A stretch of 64,000 nt of DNA from DAOTXL01 sp034435455 (GTDB lineage: Bacteria; Chloroflexota; Anaerolineae; JAAYZQ01): assembly GCA_034435455.1 (NCBI GenBank), contig DAOTXL010000024.1, forward strand, positions 1-64,000. Reading direction: 5' to 3'. The position numbers were made by a program, and so were the translations under genes. This document shows, one piece after another, positions 51,134 through 60,221 of the stretch. Numbering within the stretch: the stretch's first letter is position 1; each line of letters begins with the position of its first letter. The notes beneath the pieces are model-generated. The model was not told the origin of the DNA and did no database searches. It was given only the letters and a program-made list of their open reading frames with translations.

Positions 51134-51745
51134 CTATTCTGCTCTCCCCTGGCCCTGGGCGGCGGAGGCCTGTCGTTTCCCCTCCTCTTTGGCCCGGCGT
51201 TCGGCCTCTTCGGCCTGGTAGTCGGTGGGATGGAGCCGGGCATAGTATTCGACCGGGACCAGCAGTTTTTCCATATCGTAGAACAGTTCGCGGTCGCGGT
51301 CAAAGGCGACGATCTCGTGCACCTGGTTCATCTTGATGGCGTCAAAGGGGCAGTACTCGGCGCACGAGCCGCAGTTCATGCAGATGGTGGCATCAATCCA
51401 AAAGCCGGCCGGGCGGGCTTGCGGCCGCCCCTTGTCGTCTGTCGCCCGCTGAATCCAGATGCACTGGGGTGGGCACACCCGGGCGCAGATGCCGCAGGCC
51501 GTGCAGCGGGGCTTGTCGGGGGTCTCGTCGTAGACCAGCATCGGGAGGAAGCGCAGGTTCTCCGACACCTGCCGCCGCTGCTCCGGATATTGGATGGTAA
51601 AGAACCCCTTGCCGTCGAGGGACTGGTGTCTGGCCAGCCACTCCGGGCTGTAGCGGGGTTCCCACGGCTTGCGGTCGTAGAGATACGACTCGATGAAATG
51701 GCGCATGGTGATGCTCAGGCCCTTTAGCAGTCCAAGTCCGAACAT
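51134..51745 (-). CDS. nuoI: NADH-quinone oxidoreductase subunit I
   Basis: This 203-residue protein carries two 4Fe-4S motifs, CTACGICARVCPPQC (about 81-95) and CMNCGSCAEYCPFDA (about 120-134), as in NuoI of respiratory complex I, which carries clusters N6a and N6b. The C-terminus is a charged extension. Its ATG overlaps the nuoCD stop (TAATG). Confidence 0.95.
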   Translation of the reverse strand: MFGLGLLKGLSITMRHFIESYLYDRKPWEPRYSPEWLARHQSLDGKGFFTIQYPEQRRQVSENLRFLPMLVYDETPDKPRCTACGICARVCPPQCIWIQRATDDKGRPQARPAGFWIDATICMNCGSCAEYCPFDAIKMNQVHEIVAFDRDRELFYDMEKLLVPVEYYARLHPTDYQAEEAERRAKEEGKRQASAAQGQGRAE

Positions 51746-53478
51746 TAGCGGTCCACCTCTCCCAGTGTGATGTCAATGCTGCCCAGAATGACGATGGCAT
51801 CGGCCAGCAGGTGCCCGACCGACATGGCTTCCAACGCCCCCAGGTTGATAAAGCAAGGGGAGCGGACGTGGTAACGATAGGGGTTGGTCCCTCCATCGCT
51901 GACCAGGTAGAAGCCATACTCGCCCTTGGGGTGTTCGACGCGGCTGTATAGCTCGCCGGCCGGCACTTTGGGGTTCCACGGCTTCTTGCCGGCCTGGATC
52001 TCGCCCCGCGCCGGGATGCGGTCCAGGGCCTGCCGCAGGATTTTGATGCTTTCCCGCGCCTCGGCCATGCGTTGCAGGTAGCGGTCGTAGACATCGCCCG
52101 TGGTCTGGGTCGGCACGTCAAAGTCAAAGGTGTCGTAGATGGAGTAAGGCTCCACCTTGCGGATATCGTACTTGAGGCCGGCGGAGCGCAGCAGCGGCCC
52201 GCTGACGCCATAGTTGACCATCTCCTGCCAGGTCATGGCCCCCACGCCCCGGGCGCGGGCGATAAAGATCTCGTTGTCGGTCAGCAGGGTGTCGAATTCG
52301 TCAATCTTGCGGTCCAGCCGGTCCACTATCTTCCGGCAACGTTTCAGCCAGTCGTCCGACACATCGCGGGCCACGCCGCCGAAGCGGTAATAGTTGACCA
52401 TCATCCGCGACCCCGATGCCTCCTCGAACAGGTCGAGCACATGCTCGCGCTCGGTAAAGGCATAGATCATCGGCGTCATCATGGCCCCCAGTTCGTTGAA
52501 CTGGAAGCCGATGCACAGCAGGTGGTTGATCACCCGCGTCAGTTCGCCCATGATGACGCGCAGGTACTCGGCCCGCTCCGGCACCTCCTGGCCCATCATC
52601 CGTTCCACCGCCACCACGTAGCCAAAGTTGTTGTACATCGGGCAGACATAGTCCAGGCGGTCGGTGTAGGGGGTGTTGCCGGTCCACAGGTTCCGCTCGC
52701 CGATCTTTTCGTGGTTGCGGTGCAGGTGGCCGATGATCGGGTAGAGGCTGACGACCGTCTCGCCCTGGAGGCCCAGGATCATGCGAAAGACGCCGTGGGT
52801 GCTGGGGTGTTGGGGGCCGATGTTGAGCAGGATCCGGTCGGTCTCCAGGCCGTTGACGTCGATCTTGGCGCCAGGCAGGACGTCGAGTTCAGGCAACGGC
52901 TCCCAGTCCGCCGGATCAAAGCCCTGGGGGTAGCGGAGGTTGGCCCGCCAGCGGACCCGTTCCTCGGCCGAGCGGGGCCGGGGGTTGGGCGGATGGGGCC
53001 AGCGGCTGGAAAAGGGTTTGTGTTCCTCTTCGTAGTAGGGTTCGTGCCAGTCTTTGCGCAGGGGGTGCCCGTCGAACCCTTCCCACAGCAGGATGCGCTT
53101 CAGGTTGGGGTGGCCGTCGAAGCGGATGCCGAACATGTCCCACACCTCCCGCTCCTGCCAGTCGGCGCTCTTCCAGATGGAGGTCAGGCTGGGCAGGTGG
53201 GGATCGGCCTTGTCCGGGAGGCGCACCTTGAGGGACAGGCCCGGTCCCTGCAATGGGGGCCGGGTGGAATAGAGGTTATAGACCACCTCAAACCGGTCCG
53301 GGTAGTCGGTGGCCGACAGGTTGGTGAGCCAGTCAAAGCCCATCTTGTCGTGCAGGTGGGCCGCTGCCGCCGGGAGCCGGTCGGCATCCAGCACCAGCCA
53401 GTTCCCCTCGCGGTCCACCACCGCGCCGGGGATGGCCTGGTTCAATTGAGCCCGGATGGTTTCCAGTTCGATCGCCAT
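51745..53478 (-). CDS. nuoCD: NADH-quinone oxidoreductase subunits C and D, fused
   Basis: This 577-residue protein joins NuoC (about 1-190; WKSADWQEREVWDMFGI, HPNLKRILLWEGF) and NuoD (about 205-577; NIGPQHPSTHGVFR, GHLHRNHEKIGE, FEEASGSRMMVNYYRFGG). These are the peripheral-arm subunits close to the quinone site. ATG 53476-53478 has AAGGAGACC upstream. The C-D fusion is common in several phyla. Confidence 0.95.
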   Translation of the reverse strand: MAIELETIRAQLNQAIPGAVVDREGNWLVLDADRLPAAAAHLHDKMGFDWLTNLSATDYPDRFEVVYNLYSTRPPLQGPGLSLKVRLPDKADPHLPSLTSIWKSADWQEREVWDMFGIRFDGHPNLKRILLWEGFDGHPLRKDWHEPYYEEEHKPFSSRWPHPPNPRPRSAEERVRWRANLRYPQGFDPADWEPLPELDVLPGAKIDVNGLETDRILLNIGPQHPSTHGVFRMILGLQGETVVSLYPIIGHLHRNHEKIGERNLWTGNTPYTDRLDYVCPMYNNFGYVVAVERMMGQEVPERAEYLRVIMGELTRVINHLLCIGFQFNELGAMMTPMIYAFTEREHVLDLFEEASGSRMMVNYYRFGGVARDVSDDWLKRCRKIVDRLDRKIDEFDTLLTDNEIFIARARGVGAMTWQEMVNYGVSGPLLRSAGLKYDIRKVEPYSIYDTFDFDVPTQTTGDVYDRYLQRMAEARESIKILRQALDRIPARGEIQAGKKPWNPKVPAGELYSRVEHPKGEYGFYLVSDGGTNPYRYHVRSPCFINLGALEAMSVGHLLADAIVILGSIDITLGEVDR

Positions 53479-53488
53479 GCTGGTCTCC

Positions 53489-54115
53489 TTATGCCTCGCG
53501 CGCTGCCGCGCTGATTTCGGGGATGCGGCGGGGGTCCACCAGGTCTGGCCCGCCCAACAGCGGCACAGGCACCTCGGGGATCGGCTCCTTGCGGTACCAG
53601 CGCACCTTTTTGATCCGCTCCTGTTGGATCTTTTCGTGGAGGACGATGTAGGCGTTGAGCAGCGCCTCGGGGGTGGGGGGGCAGCCGGGTATGTAGACAT
53701 CCACCGGCAGGAATTCGTCCACACCCGACACGACGTTGTAGCCATGCTTGAACGGCCCGCCACCGGTGGCGCAGGCGCCCATCGAGATCACATACTTGGG
53801 CTCGGCCATCTGGTTGTAGAGGGTCACGATTTTGGGGACCATCTTTTTGGTGACGGTGCCAGAGATGACGATCAGGTCGGCCTGGCGGGGTGAGGCGCGT
53901 GCCAGGTCCATGCCAAAGCGGCCCATGTCGAACCGCGACGCCCCGACGGCCATGAATTCAAAGGCGCAACAGGCCACGCCGAAGAACATGGGCCACAAGG
54001 AATACTTGCGCCCCCAGCCGTAGATCGGGCTGATCCGGGCATCCAAAAAGTCGGTCAGCCGGGTGAGGAACAGGTTGCCCTTCAGCTCGTCCGGTACCTG
54101 AATCTCGTCTGCCAT
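53489..54115 (-). CDS. nuoB: NADH-quinone oxidoreductase subunit B
   Basis: This 208-residue protein has the four Cys that hold cluster N2: the tandem pair in GVACCAFEF, MGACATGG and IPGCPPTPEALL. It transfers electrons to quinone. It is the first gene of a long operon from a perfect promoter. nuoA, which usually precedes nuoB, is absent here. Confidence 0.96.
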   Translation of the reverse strand: MADEIQVPDELKGNLFLTRLTDFLDARISPIYGWGRKYSLWPMFFGVACCAFEFMAVGASRFDMGRFGMDLARASPRQADLIVISGTVTKKMVPKIVTLYNQMAEPKYVISMGACATGGGPFKHGYNVVSGVDEFLPVDVYIPGCPPTPEALLNAYIVLHEKIQQERIKKVRWYRKEPIPEVPVPLLGGPDLVDPRRIPEISAAAREA

Positions 54116-54156
54116 ACTGTCACTCTCCTATGAGCGATGTTTGCCAAAGCGGCCCC

Positions 54157-54185
54157 ATTATAGCCGGTTGCGCTCATTTTGTCAA
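54157..54185 (-). promoter_or_regulatory. Perfect-consensus promoter of the nuo operon
   Basis: TTGACA (54180-54185), a 17-base spacer and TATAAT (54157-54162) on the minus strand, 42 bases upstream of the nuoB start. Confidence 0.88.
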
Positions 54186-54216
54186 TTGGCGGATGCCTCA
54201 TCCACCAGGGTGCCGC

Positions 54217-55653
54217 TCATTTCTCCGGGATCCTTTTGAGGGAAATAGCGCTCAGCAGGAACAGGAAGCCATACCCGGCGAAGATGACCAGGTACCCCAA
54301 CCCCGGCAGGCTGTTGTTCAAATAGTCGGCGATGGGACCGCCCAGGCCCCGGCCGATCATCCCGGCCCCGGCGCCGGCCAGGTTGGAGACGCCCAGGTAG
54401 CGGCCGGCCTCGGCGGGGGGGACCAGGCGGGTGCCCAACGCCCAGTTGGTGGTGGTGAACAGGCCGGTGGCGATCCCCAGGATGCAGCCAGCCCCGTAGA
54501 TCAGCCCCATGTTGGGGGTCCAGATCGTGCCCAGCAGGATGGCCGTCCCCAGCATGGCGCCCAGGCCGCTCAGGGCCACCAGCCGCCTCTGCCCCATCCG
54601 GTCGGCCAGCCAGCCGCTGAGCAGGGCGCTGATCAGGGTAAACACCCCGACGACCGAGATCAGGGTGCCAGTCATCGTGGCGGCGGCCTCGCGGTTGACA
54701 TGAAAGGTGTACATCAAAAAATAGGGGGCGAACGCCTGAATGGCGGTGACAGCCGCCAGGAACATCAGGCGGTTGATCACCCACCAGGCGAAAGAAGGCT
54801 GCCGACGCACCTCCTGGCCGATGGTGGTCAGCGTGCCGGCCCATACCCCGGCCACCACCGCCACCGCCATGGCCACGATCCCGCCCACGGCCACCGCCAC
54901 GTTCGTCCCGGCCTTCGCCCCGGCCAACGGCCAGACGATCAGCCCGACCAGGCCGCCCACCAGGCTGCCGGCCACCAGCCCGACAACGGCGCCCACCCCG
55001 ATCCCAGCCAGCATCCCCAGGACGCGGACCATCGCCGGGGCAAGGGGGGCCTTCGGTTTCTCGGTCAAGGGGGTCTCTTTGACCAGAACCATGGTGAGCA
55101 ACATCAACGCCAGAAGCGCGGCTCCGGTCACGATCACCGCCAGGGTGAACCGCCCCTGACCGACCAGGGGGGCGATGGTGAGGCCCAGCAGGATGAGGGG
55201 CAACAGCTCAAAGAGTGCCTTTACCGCCGAGGCCACGCCCCGCCGCTCCTCGGGCACCAGGTCGGGGATCAGGCCCTGCAGGGCCCCGTGGGAGATGTTG
55301 GCCGAGAACTGATGCAACAGCACGGCCACGAACAGGGCCCAGTAGTTGAACGAGAGGGCGATGCAGGTCAGGAATACCAGGTCCAGCAGCACGCCGACAA
55401 AGATAAAGGGCCGGCGCCGGCCAAACCGCGAGGTGGAGCGATCGCTGAGCAGGCCCATAGCCGGCTGGACGAGCATGGCGATGATCAGCCCGGCCGTTTG
55501 CATCTCCCCCAGGGCGGTGTTGCGGACTTCGGGGCGAACGAACTCGGCGATCAGGTAGGGCATAAAGATGGTTCCCACAGCGTTGTTCCGGATGTTCAAC
55601 CCCAGCCAGAACAGGTTGATGGACAGATAATCGTACCAGCGCATCCTTTTCAT
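54217..55653 (-). CDS. MFS transporter (SLC45/sugar-type)
   Basis: This 478-residue protein has 12 or more hydrophobic segments. LSDRSTSRFGRRRPFIFVG is the loop motif after helix 2 typical of sucrose/maltose-type and GPH-like transporters, and ADRMGQRRLVALSG is its second-half counterpart. Two Gly/Ala/Val-rich helices separate the halves. The substrate is unknown. It is translationally coupled (ATGA) to the alpha/beta hydrolase. Confidence 0.88.
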   Translation of the reverse strand: MKRMRWYDYLSINLFWLGLNIRNNAVGTIFMPYLIAEFVRPEVRNTALGEMQTAGLIIAMLVQPAMGLLSDRSTSRFGRRRPFIFVGVLLDLVFLTCIALSFNYWALFVAVLLHQFSANISHGALQGLIPDLVPEERRGVASAVKALFELLPLILLGLTIAPLVGQGRFTLAVIVTGAALLALMLLTMVLVKETPLTEKPKAPLAPAMVRVLGMLAGIGVGAVVGLVAGSLVGGLVGLIVWPLAGAKAGTNVAVAVGGIVAMAVAVVAGVWAGTLTTIGQEVRRQPSFAWWVINRLMFLAAVTAIQAFAPYFLMYTFHVNREAAATMTGTLISVVGVFTLISALLSGWLADRMGQRRLVALSGLGAMLGTAILLGTIWTPNMGLIYGAGCILGIATGLFTTTNWALGTRLVPPAEAGRYLGVSNLAGAGAGMIGRGLGGPIADYLNNSLPGLGYLVIFAGYGFLFLLSAISLKRIPEK

Positions 55654-56552
55654 CCCTTGTCCTCCCCGGTCGAGGGGTCGCCAGGCCCTTCCAGATGGCG
55701 GCGGAGAAAGGCTACCACCCGCTCTCGATAGGCGTCCGGGTAGACCTGGCTGGCCTGGACATGTCCGACGCCGGCCACCCGCCAGAGTTCGGTCGGGCGG
55801 GCAGCGGCGAGCAACTCTTCAAAATCGGGGCAATACTGGTCCAGTTCACCGTGGATGATCAACAGCGGGCAGGTGACCTTGCCTGCCCAACGCACCGGCT
55901 CGTAGCGGAACAGGTTGGCCCGCAGGCGCAGCGAAGCGCCGGCAATGGCCAGCCAGGCCGGGAGCGGCGCCAGCCAGGCCGGGAGATGGTGCTCCTGGCC
56001 CCACACCGTCAGGGCAGAGCGGATGCGGGCCGGGGAACCGTCGGCGACCACGGCATCCACCCCCGGGCAGAGCGGCGCCGACAGGATCGAGACCATCGCC
56101 CCCAGGGAGAACCCGACCAGGGCGATGCGGCGCATCCCCTTTTCCTGTTGGAGGAAGCGGATGGCCCCCTGCACGTCGTAGCGTTCCAGGTATCCAAAGG
56201 TGGTGACACGGCCCTCGCTGCGCCCATGGGCCCGGAAATCGAACAGCAACACGTTTAGCCCGGCTGCGTGCCAGGCGGGGAGGTATTGGATGTCGGGGTC
56301 CATGCTGCCGGCATAGCCGTGGAGTTGCAGGATGGCCCGGTCAGAGCCGGGGGCGGGAACCCACCAGCCGCGCAGGAGCAGGCCATCGTCGGTCCGGAAG
56401 GTGACGTTCTCAAAGGCCAGTCTCAGCTCCGCCGGGCAGCGCGTTTCGACCAGGTGGTGCCGCCGGGTGAAAAAGAACGACATCCCCACGGCGGCGATGA
56501 GCAGCAACGTGGCCAGGGCCACGGCGCCTGCCGGGATGATCCACAGGCTCAT
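55650..56552 (-). CDS. Membrane-anchored alpha/beta hydrolase
   Basis: This 300-residue protein has an N-terminal hydrophobic anchor (about 4-28) and an alpha/beta hydrolase fold: oxyanion region LQLHGYAGS, nucleophile Ser in LVGFSLGAM, acid in IIHGELDQYCP, and His in VAGVGHVQAS. Similar to small esterases or BEM46-type hydrolases. ATG at 56550-56552 is followed by a typical signal-like segment; the longer frame upstream is a shadow of the UroD-like gene. It is coupled to both neighbours. Confidence 0.85.
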   Translation of the reverse strand: MSLWIIPAGAVALATLLLIAAVGMSFFFTRRHHLVETRCPAELRLAFENVTFRTDDGLLLRGWWVPAPGSDRAILQLHGYAGSMDPDIQYLPAWHAAGLNVLLFDFRAHGRSEGRVTTFGYLERYDVQGAIRFLQQEKGMRRIALVGFSLGAMVSILSAPLCPGVDAVVADGSPARIRSALTVWGQEHHLPAWLAPLPAWLAIAGASLRLRANLFRYEPVRWAGKVTCPLLIIHGELDQYCPDFEELLAAARPTELWRVAGVGHVQASQVYPDAYRERVVAFLRRHLEGPGDPSTGEDKG

Positions 56553-56554
56553 GG

Positions 56555-57634
56555 CTATCCCCTCCGCCCCCACTGTTCCAGCTTCTTGAGCAGCACCGTG
56601 GCCGCCTCTGGCGATGGGACGTCGTTCACCACCAGGTAGACCCCGGCCGGGTGCAGGGTTTCGATCACCTGGTCTATCTCGGCGAGGGTGCAGGTCACCT
56701 GCACCCCTTTGCCCGCCTCCTGGATGCGGCGGTACACCCAGCTCCACCTGGCAAAGGCGGCGTCGCCGATGGTGGGGACGAACTGGATGGCGTCCAGTTC
56801 CGGGATCTCCAGCAGGTGCTCCAGGTGGCGCAGCGCCCCCGGGCCATCCAGGTGATAGAGGGAGCGGTCGAGAAAGCGGCACTGACGGATGATGCCGGGA
56901 AGAAAAAAGTCGGCAAACATCTGCGGGCCGATCAGGATCGAGAAATCGTTGGAGGGGAGGTAATACCGGCCCTCGCTCAGCAGCGGGGTCCAGGTGGTGA
57001 TCGGCATTCCGGCAGCGCGCAGGCGCTGATCAAAGAGGTCGTACACCTCGAAAAAGTCGGCCTCTACCCTGGCCAGCAGCGCCTTGACCTCTGCAGGGTG
57101 GTCGAGCAGGTCCAGGGCCAGGTTTTGTGGGCCGCGCAGCGCCGCCAGGCAATCGCCGCCGGGGTGCAGGTCGGTGATTCCGGTGAGAAAGTGGCCCCGG
57201 CCTACTTCCAGCAAAGCGTCGCTCATCTCGACCAGCCGGCGCAGAAACGGGTGGCCCCGGTCGAGGCGGACCTCGTCCACCTTACTCCAGTCATCCAGGA
57301 TCGGCCGGCTCCAACTGGTGCCGGAATCGTCAAATTCGAGCGGACATCCATAGAACGAGGCAAAGACGTCGGGGCCCAGGTTGGGCCAGGCGACGGGCAG
57401 GGTGTCGCCGAGGAAAAGCTGGTTGGACAGGTTGGCCAGGGCCCATTCGGCCTGGTATTCGGCATCCAGCCAGCGCCCGGCCGGGGTGGTATGGCCGGAG
57501 ACGGGCAGGGGCCTCCGCTCCGCCTCGGGCTTGTAGAGGGTGAACTGGACCACCGGGCGGTCGAGCAGTTGTCGTTCCCAGAAGGCTTCGATCCGCTGCC
57601 TGGTTTCTTCGTAGTCTGGCTTCAGGGAGAGCAT
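56555..57634 (-). CDS. Uroporphyrinogen-decarboxylase-like (URO-D) superfamily protein
   Basis: This 359-residue protein has the URO-D TIM-barrel pattern (TGITDLHPGGDCLAALRGPQNL, DFSILIGPQMFADFFLPGI, LYHLDGPGALRHLEHLLEI, VQVTCTLAEIDQVIE). The same superfamily includes cobalamin-linked methyltransferases such as MtbA/MtaA; the conserved LYHLDGPG and IPELDAIQ segments fit that type better than heme synthesis. Substrate unknown. It sits between flotillin and hydrolase genes. Confidence 0.78.
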   Translation of the reverse strand: MLSLKPDYEETRQRIEAFWERQLLDRPVVQFTLYKPEAERRPLPVSGHTTPAGRWLDAEYQAEWALANLSNQLFLGDTLPVAWPNLGPDVFASFYGCPLEFDDSGTSWSRPILDDWSKVDEVRLDRGHPFLRRLVEMSDALLEVGRGHFLTGITDLHPGGDCLAALRGPQNLALDLLDHPAEVKALLARVEADFFEVYDLFDQRLRAAGMPITTWTPLLSEGRYYLPSNDFSILIGPQMFADFFLPGIIRQCRFLDRSLYHLDGPGALRHLEHLLEIPELDAIQFVPTIGDAAFARWSWVYRRIQEAGKGVQVTCTLAEIDQVIETLHPAGVYLVVNDVPSPEAATVLLKKLEQWGRRG

Positions 57635-57670
57635 GGAGGAAAGGGGCGGGCGCCGGCGCCCGCCCTGTTC

Positions 57671-59158
57671 TCACTTCTCGGCCGATTCCTCTTGGGCTGC
57701 CTGGCCGATGCCCGGCAACGTCTGAAGCATCTGCACCAGGTTGACGCCGGTCAAGGCCTCCAGCGTCGCCGGCACCTGGGCGATGATGTTGGTCACATCG
57801 GCGGTCACTTTGGCCGCCCCGGCCCCATCGCCGCCGCTGTTGATGATCACGATCCGGTCGGTCTGGGCCAGGGGCTGGGCGATGGCCGCGGCCACCTTGG
57901 GCAGGGCTTCGATGAGTTGCTGGATGATGGCTGCCTGGTTGTACCGCTGCCAGGCCGCCGCCTTTTTTTCCATCGCCTCGGCTTCGGCAAAGCCCTGGGC
58001 CTTGATCACCTCGGCCTGGGCCAGGCCGCGAGCCTTGGTCGCATCTGCCTCTCCTTGACCTTGCAGCCGGATGGCTTCTGCCTGGCCGGCCGCCTCGGTC
58101 TCGATCTGGTACTTTTTGGCATTGGCCAGCGTCTCGATGCGGTACCGCTCCGCCTCGGCCGGTTTTTGGACGGTGGCTTCCAGCTCCTTTTCCCGGCGCA
58201 GGACCTCTTGCTGTTGGACCTCGATCTGCTTCTGCTTGGTCACCACCTCGATCTGAACTTCCTGGCTCTTGATCTCCTGGCTGGTGATCTTTTCCTGGAG
58301 GGTGCGGGCCAGTTCGGCCTGGACCTGGCGGCGGTTGACCTCCTCGTCGTAGGTGGCTTTTTGCACCGCATAGTTCTTTTCGGCCTCGGCGATCTTGGTG
58401 TTGGCCTCCAGTTCGGCGGTTTTGCCCTCCTGGCGGGCCCGAGCTGACTGGATGGTGGCATCGCGGGCGGCGTTGGCCTGGGCGATGGTCGCGTCGCGCT
58501 GCGCTTCGGCCTCCCCCTTGATCGCGTCGCGCTTGACCTCGGCGGTGCGGGTGCGGCCCAGGCTATCCAGGTACTCCTTGTCATCCCGGATATCTTTGAT
58601 GACAAAGGAGACGATCTCCAGGCCCATGTTGGCCAGGTCGCTGCCCGATACCTCCAGCACCTTCTGGGCAAAGGCGTCGCGGTCTTTGTAGATCTCCTCG
58701 ACGGTCAACATGCCCAGGATGGCGCGCAGGTGGCCGGCCAGCGTCTCGTGGGCCACGTAGATGATGCCATCCGGCCCTTTGGACAGGAACTGCTCGGCGG
58801 CGGTGTAGATGGAGGTCTCGTCCCCCCGGATCTTGATCTGGGCCACGCCATCCACATGCACCGGTACCCCCTGGACGGTGTACACATTCTTGACCTCGAC
58901 CTCGATGGTCAGGATCTCCATGGACAGAACGTCCACCCGCTCCAGCACCGGCCAGATGATGGTCCCCCCGCCCTTGACCACGCGGAAGCCGACCTTCTCC
59001 CGCTGGCCGGTCAGCGGGTTGATGGCCATCCGCCGCCGGCCGGAGATGACCAGGACCTGGTTGGGGCCAACCTTTTTGTAGCGGCTGGCCAGGTACCCGG
59101 CCATGACGATGAGCACGAACAGGATGCCAGCGACAACAACAACCGTCAAGAAACCCAT
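57671..59158 (-). CDS. Flotillin-like SPFH protein
   Basis: This 495-residue protein has an N-terminal membrane segment (about 3-25), an SPFH domain (30-190, VLVISGRRR, LTIEVEVKNVYTVQGVPV, FLSKGPDGIIYVAHETLAGHL), a long Ala/Glu/Lys/Gln coiled coil (210-400), and a hydrophobic C-terminal part. Flotillins form large assemblies in ordered membrane regions. It follows the NfeD-like gene by 22 bases; NfeD-flotillin pairing is a well-known gene pair. ATG 59156-59158 has GGAGGAAGG upstream; the longer frame adds a Lys/Glu-rich tail from the intergenic region. Confidence 0.93.
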   Translation of the reverse strand: MGFLTVVVVAGILFVLIVMAGYLASRYKKVGPNQVLVISGRRRMAINPLTGQREKVGFRVVKGGGTIIWPVLERVDVLSMEILTIEVEVKNVYTVQGVPVHVDGVAQIKIRGDETSIYTAAEQFLSKGPDGIIYVAHETLAGHLRAILGMLTVEEIYKDRDAFAQKVLEVSGSDLANMGLEIVSFVIKDIRDDKEYLDSLGRTRTAEVKRDAIKGEAEAQRDATIAQANAARDATIQSARARQEGKTAELEANTKIAEAEKNYAVQKATYDEEVNRRQVQAELARTLQEKITSQEIKSQEVQIEVVTKQKQIEVQQQEVLRREKELEATVQKPAEAERYRIETLANAKKYQIETEAAGQAEAIRLQGQGEADATKARGLAQAEVIKAQGFAEAEAMEKKAAAWQRYNQAAIIQQLIEALPKVAAAIAQPLAQTDRIVIINSGGDGAGAAKVTADVTNIIAQVPATLEALTGVNLVQMLQTLPGIGQAAQEESAEK

Positions 59159-59180
59159 ACCTTCCTCCTCTTCTTTTTTT

Positions 59181-59816
59181 CTATTCTTCCAACTTTTCAA
59201 TGGGTTTTACCAGGGCCATCTGGCCGACCATGCGCACGATCTGGACAAACTGCCCCCGGGGGATGGCCCTGCCGTCCACCGCCCGCGCCATGGAACTCAT
59301 CCGCCCCGATTTGGTGACATAGGTCACCTGGCCCGGTGACGTTTCGCCGATGGGCACGGTGACCTCCGCCTGGAGGCCGATCAACTCGCCCCAGCGCACC
59401 TCGCTCGATGCCTGGGCGCGGACCAAGATCTGGCTGTAGAGCAGGAACATGACCGCAGAGACCAGCAATCCGCCCGCCGTCGCCAACAGCAGGCTCAGGC
59501 GTGGGTCAATGCCGAAAAACTGGAGGCATAATACGCCGATGCCGCCGAAGGTGGTGATAAAGGTGGCAATGGTGATGGGGCTGAGGGGGGACAGGCGGAC
59601 GTCGGGCGCATCCAGGCCCATTGCCGGCGCCTCTGGCCCGGCGATGTGGATGTCGGCGCCGGGGATCTCCACGTCGCCCGGCAGGTCCAGGTGAGGAACA
59701 TCTATGTCCACATTGGGCAGGTCGACGTCCGACAGGCCGCCGGTGATCAGGATGAACAGCGCATAGCCGACGCCGAGCAGGAACATTCCAAAATAGACAC
59801 ACGTCAGGTCAGGCAT
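59181..59816 (-). CDS. NfeD-like membrane protein
   Basis: This 211-residue protein has an N-terminal hydrophobic segment (about 8-25), an Asp/Pro-rich segment (DLPNVDIDVPHLDLPGD), two central membrane helices (about 78-125) and a C-terminal OB-fold-like domain (GELIGLQAEVTVPIGETSPGQ, SSMARAVDGRAIPRGQFVQI). This is the NfeD/OB pattern that partners flotillins. It is the first gene of the five-gene operon; AGGAGGGGGG precedes its ATG. Confidence 0.85.
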   Translation of the reverse strand: MPDLTCVYFGMFLLGVGYALFILITGGLSDVDLPNVDIDVPHLDLPGDVEIPGADIHIAGPEAPAMGLDAPDVRLSPLSPITIATFITTFGGIGVLCLQFFGIDPRLSLLLATAGGLLVSAVMFLLYSQILVRAQASSEVRWGELIGLQAEVTVPIGETSPGQVTYVTKSGRMSSMARAVDGRAIPRGQFVQIVRMVGQMALVKPIEKLEE

Positions 59817-59846
59817 GGCCCCCCTCCTGGACGAACCATTATCATC

Positions 59847-59875
59847 ATTATACCATCAATGGCCAAAAGCGGCAA
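59847..59875 (-). promoter_or_regulatory. Promoter of the NfeD-flotillin operon
   Basis: TTGCCG (59870-59875), a 17-base spacer and TATAAT (59847-59852) on the minus strand. Confidence 0.7.
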
Positions 59876-60221
59876 CTATGCCTCCAGTATAAACGATTCC
59901 CACCCCAGGCGCATGACGGCCTCCTGACCCTCGTCTGACCTCATCCCCGCGGCCTACACCCTGGGTGCCAGGAAAATACCCTCCAACATCCTCTGCAGAG
60001 AGGGTATCTCTACCAGGCAATCCAGCATATAATAGAAATGGACCCGGTACCTGGGACCAGAGGTCTCTGCTTCTCCTCGAATTCCCGACCCGGACCTCCA
60101 GGGGGTTTGTCAGCTTGCCGGAGAAAAGGTGGACCAGGCTTTGGTGCCCGGCAATTTCGGCAAGCCATAGGACCGACGGCGTGGGAACTGCCTCGCCAAT
60201 CTGCTCTGTGGGGGTAAAAAA
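59876..60221. other. 346-bp non-coding stretch
   Basis: Between the NfeD promoter and the giant surface-protein gene. A TATAAT (60030-60035) without a good -35 could be its start signal. No convincing gene or repeat is seen. Confidence 0.5.
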
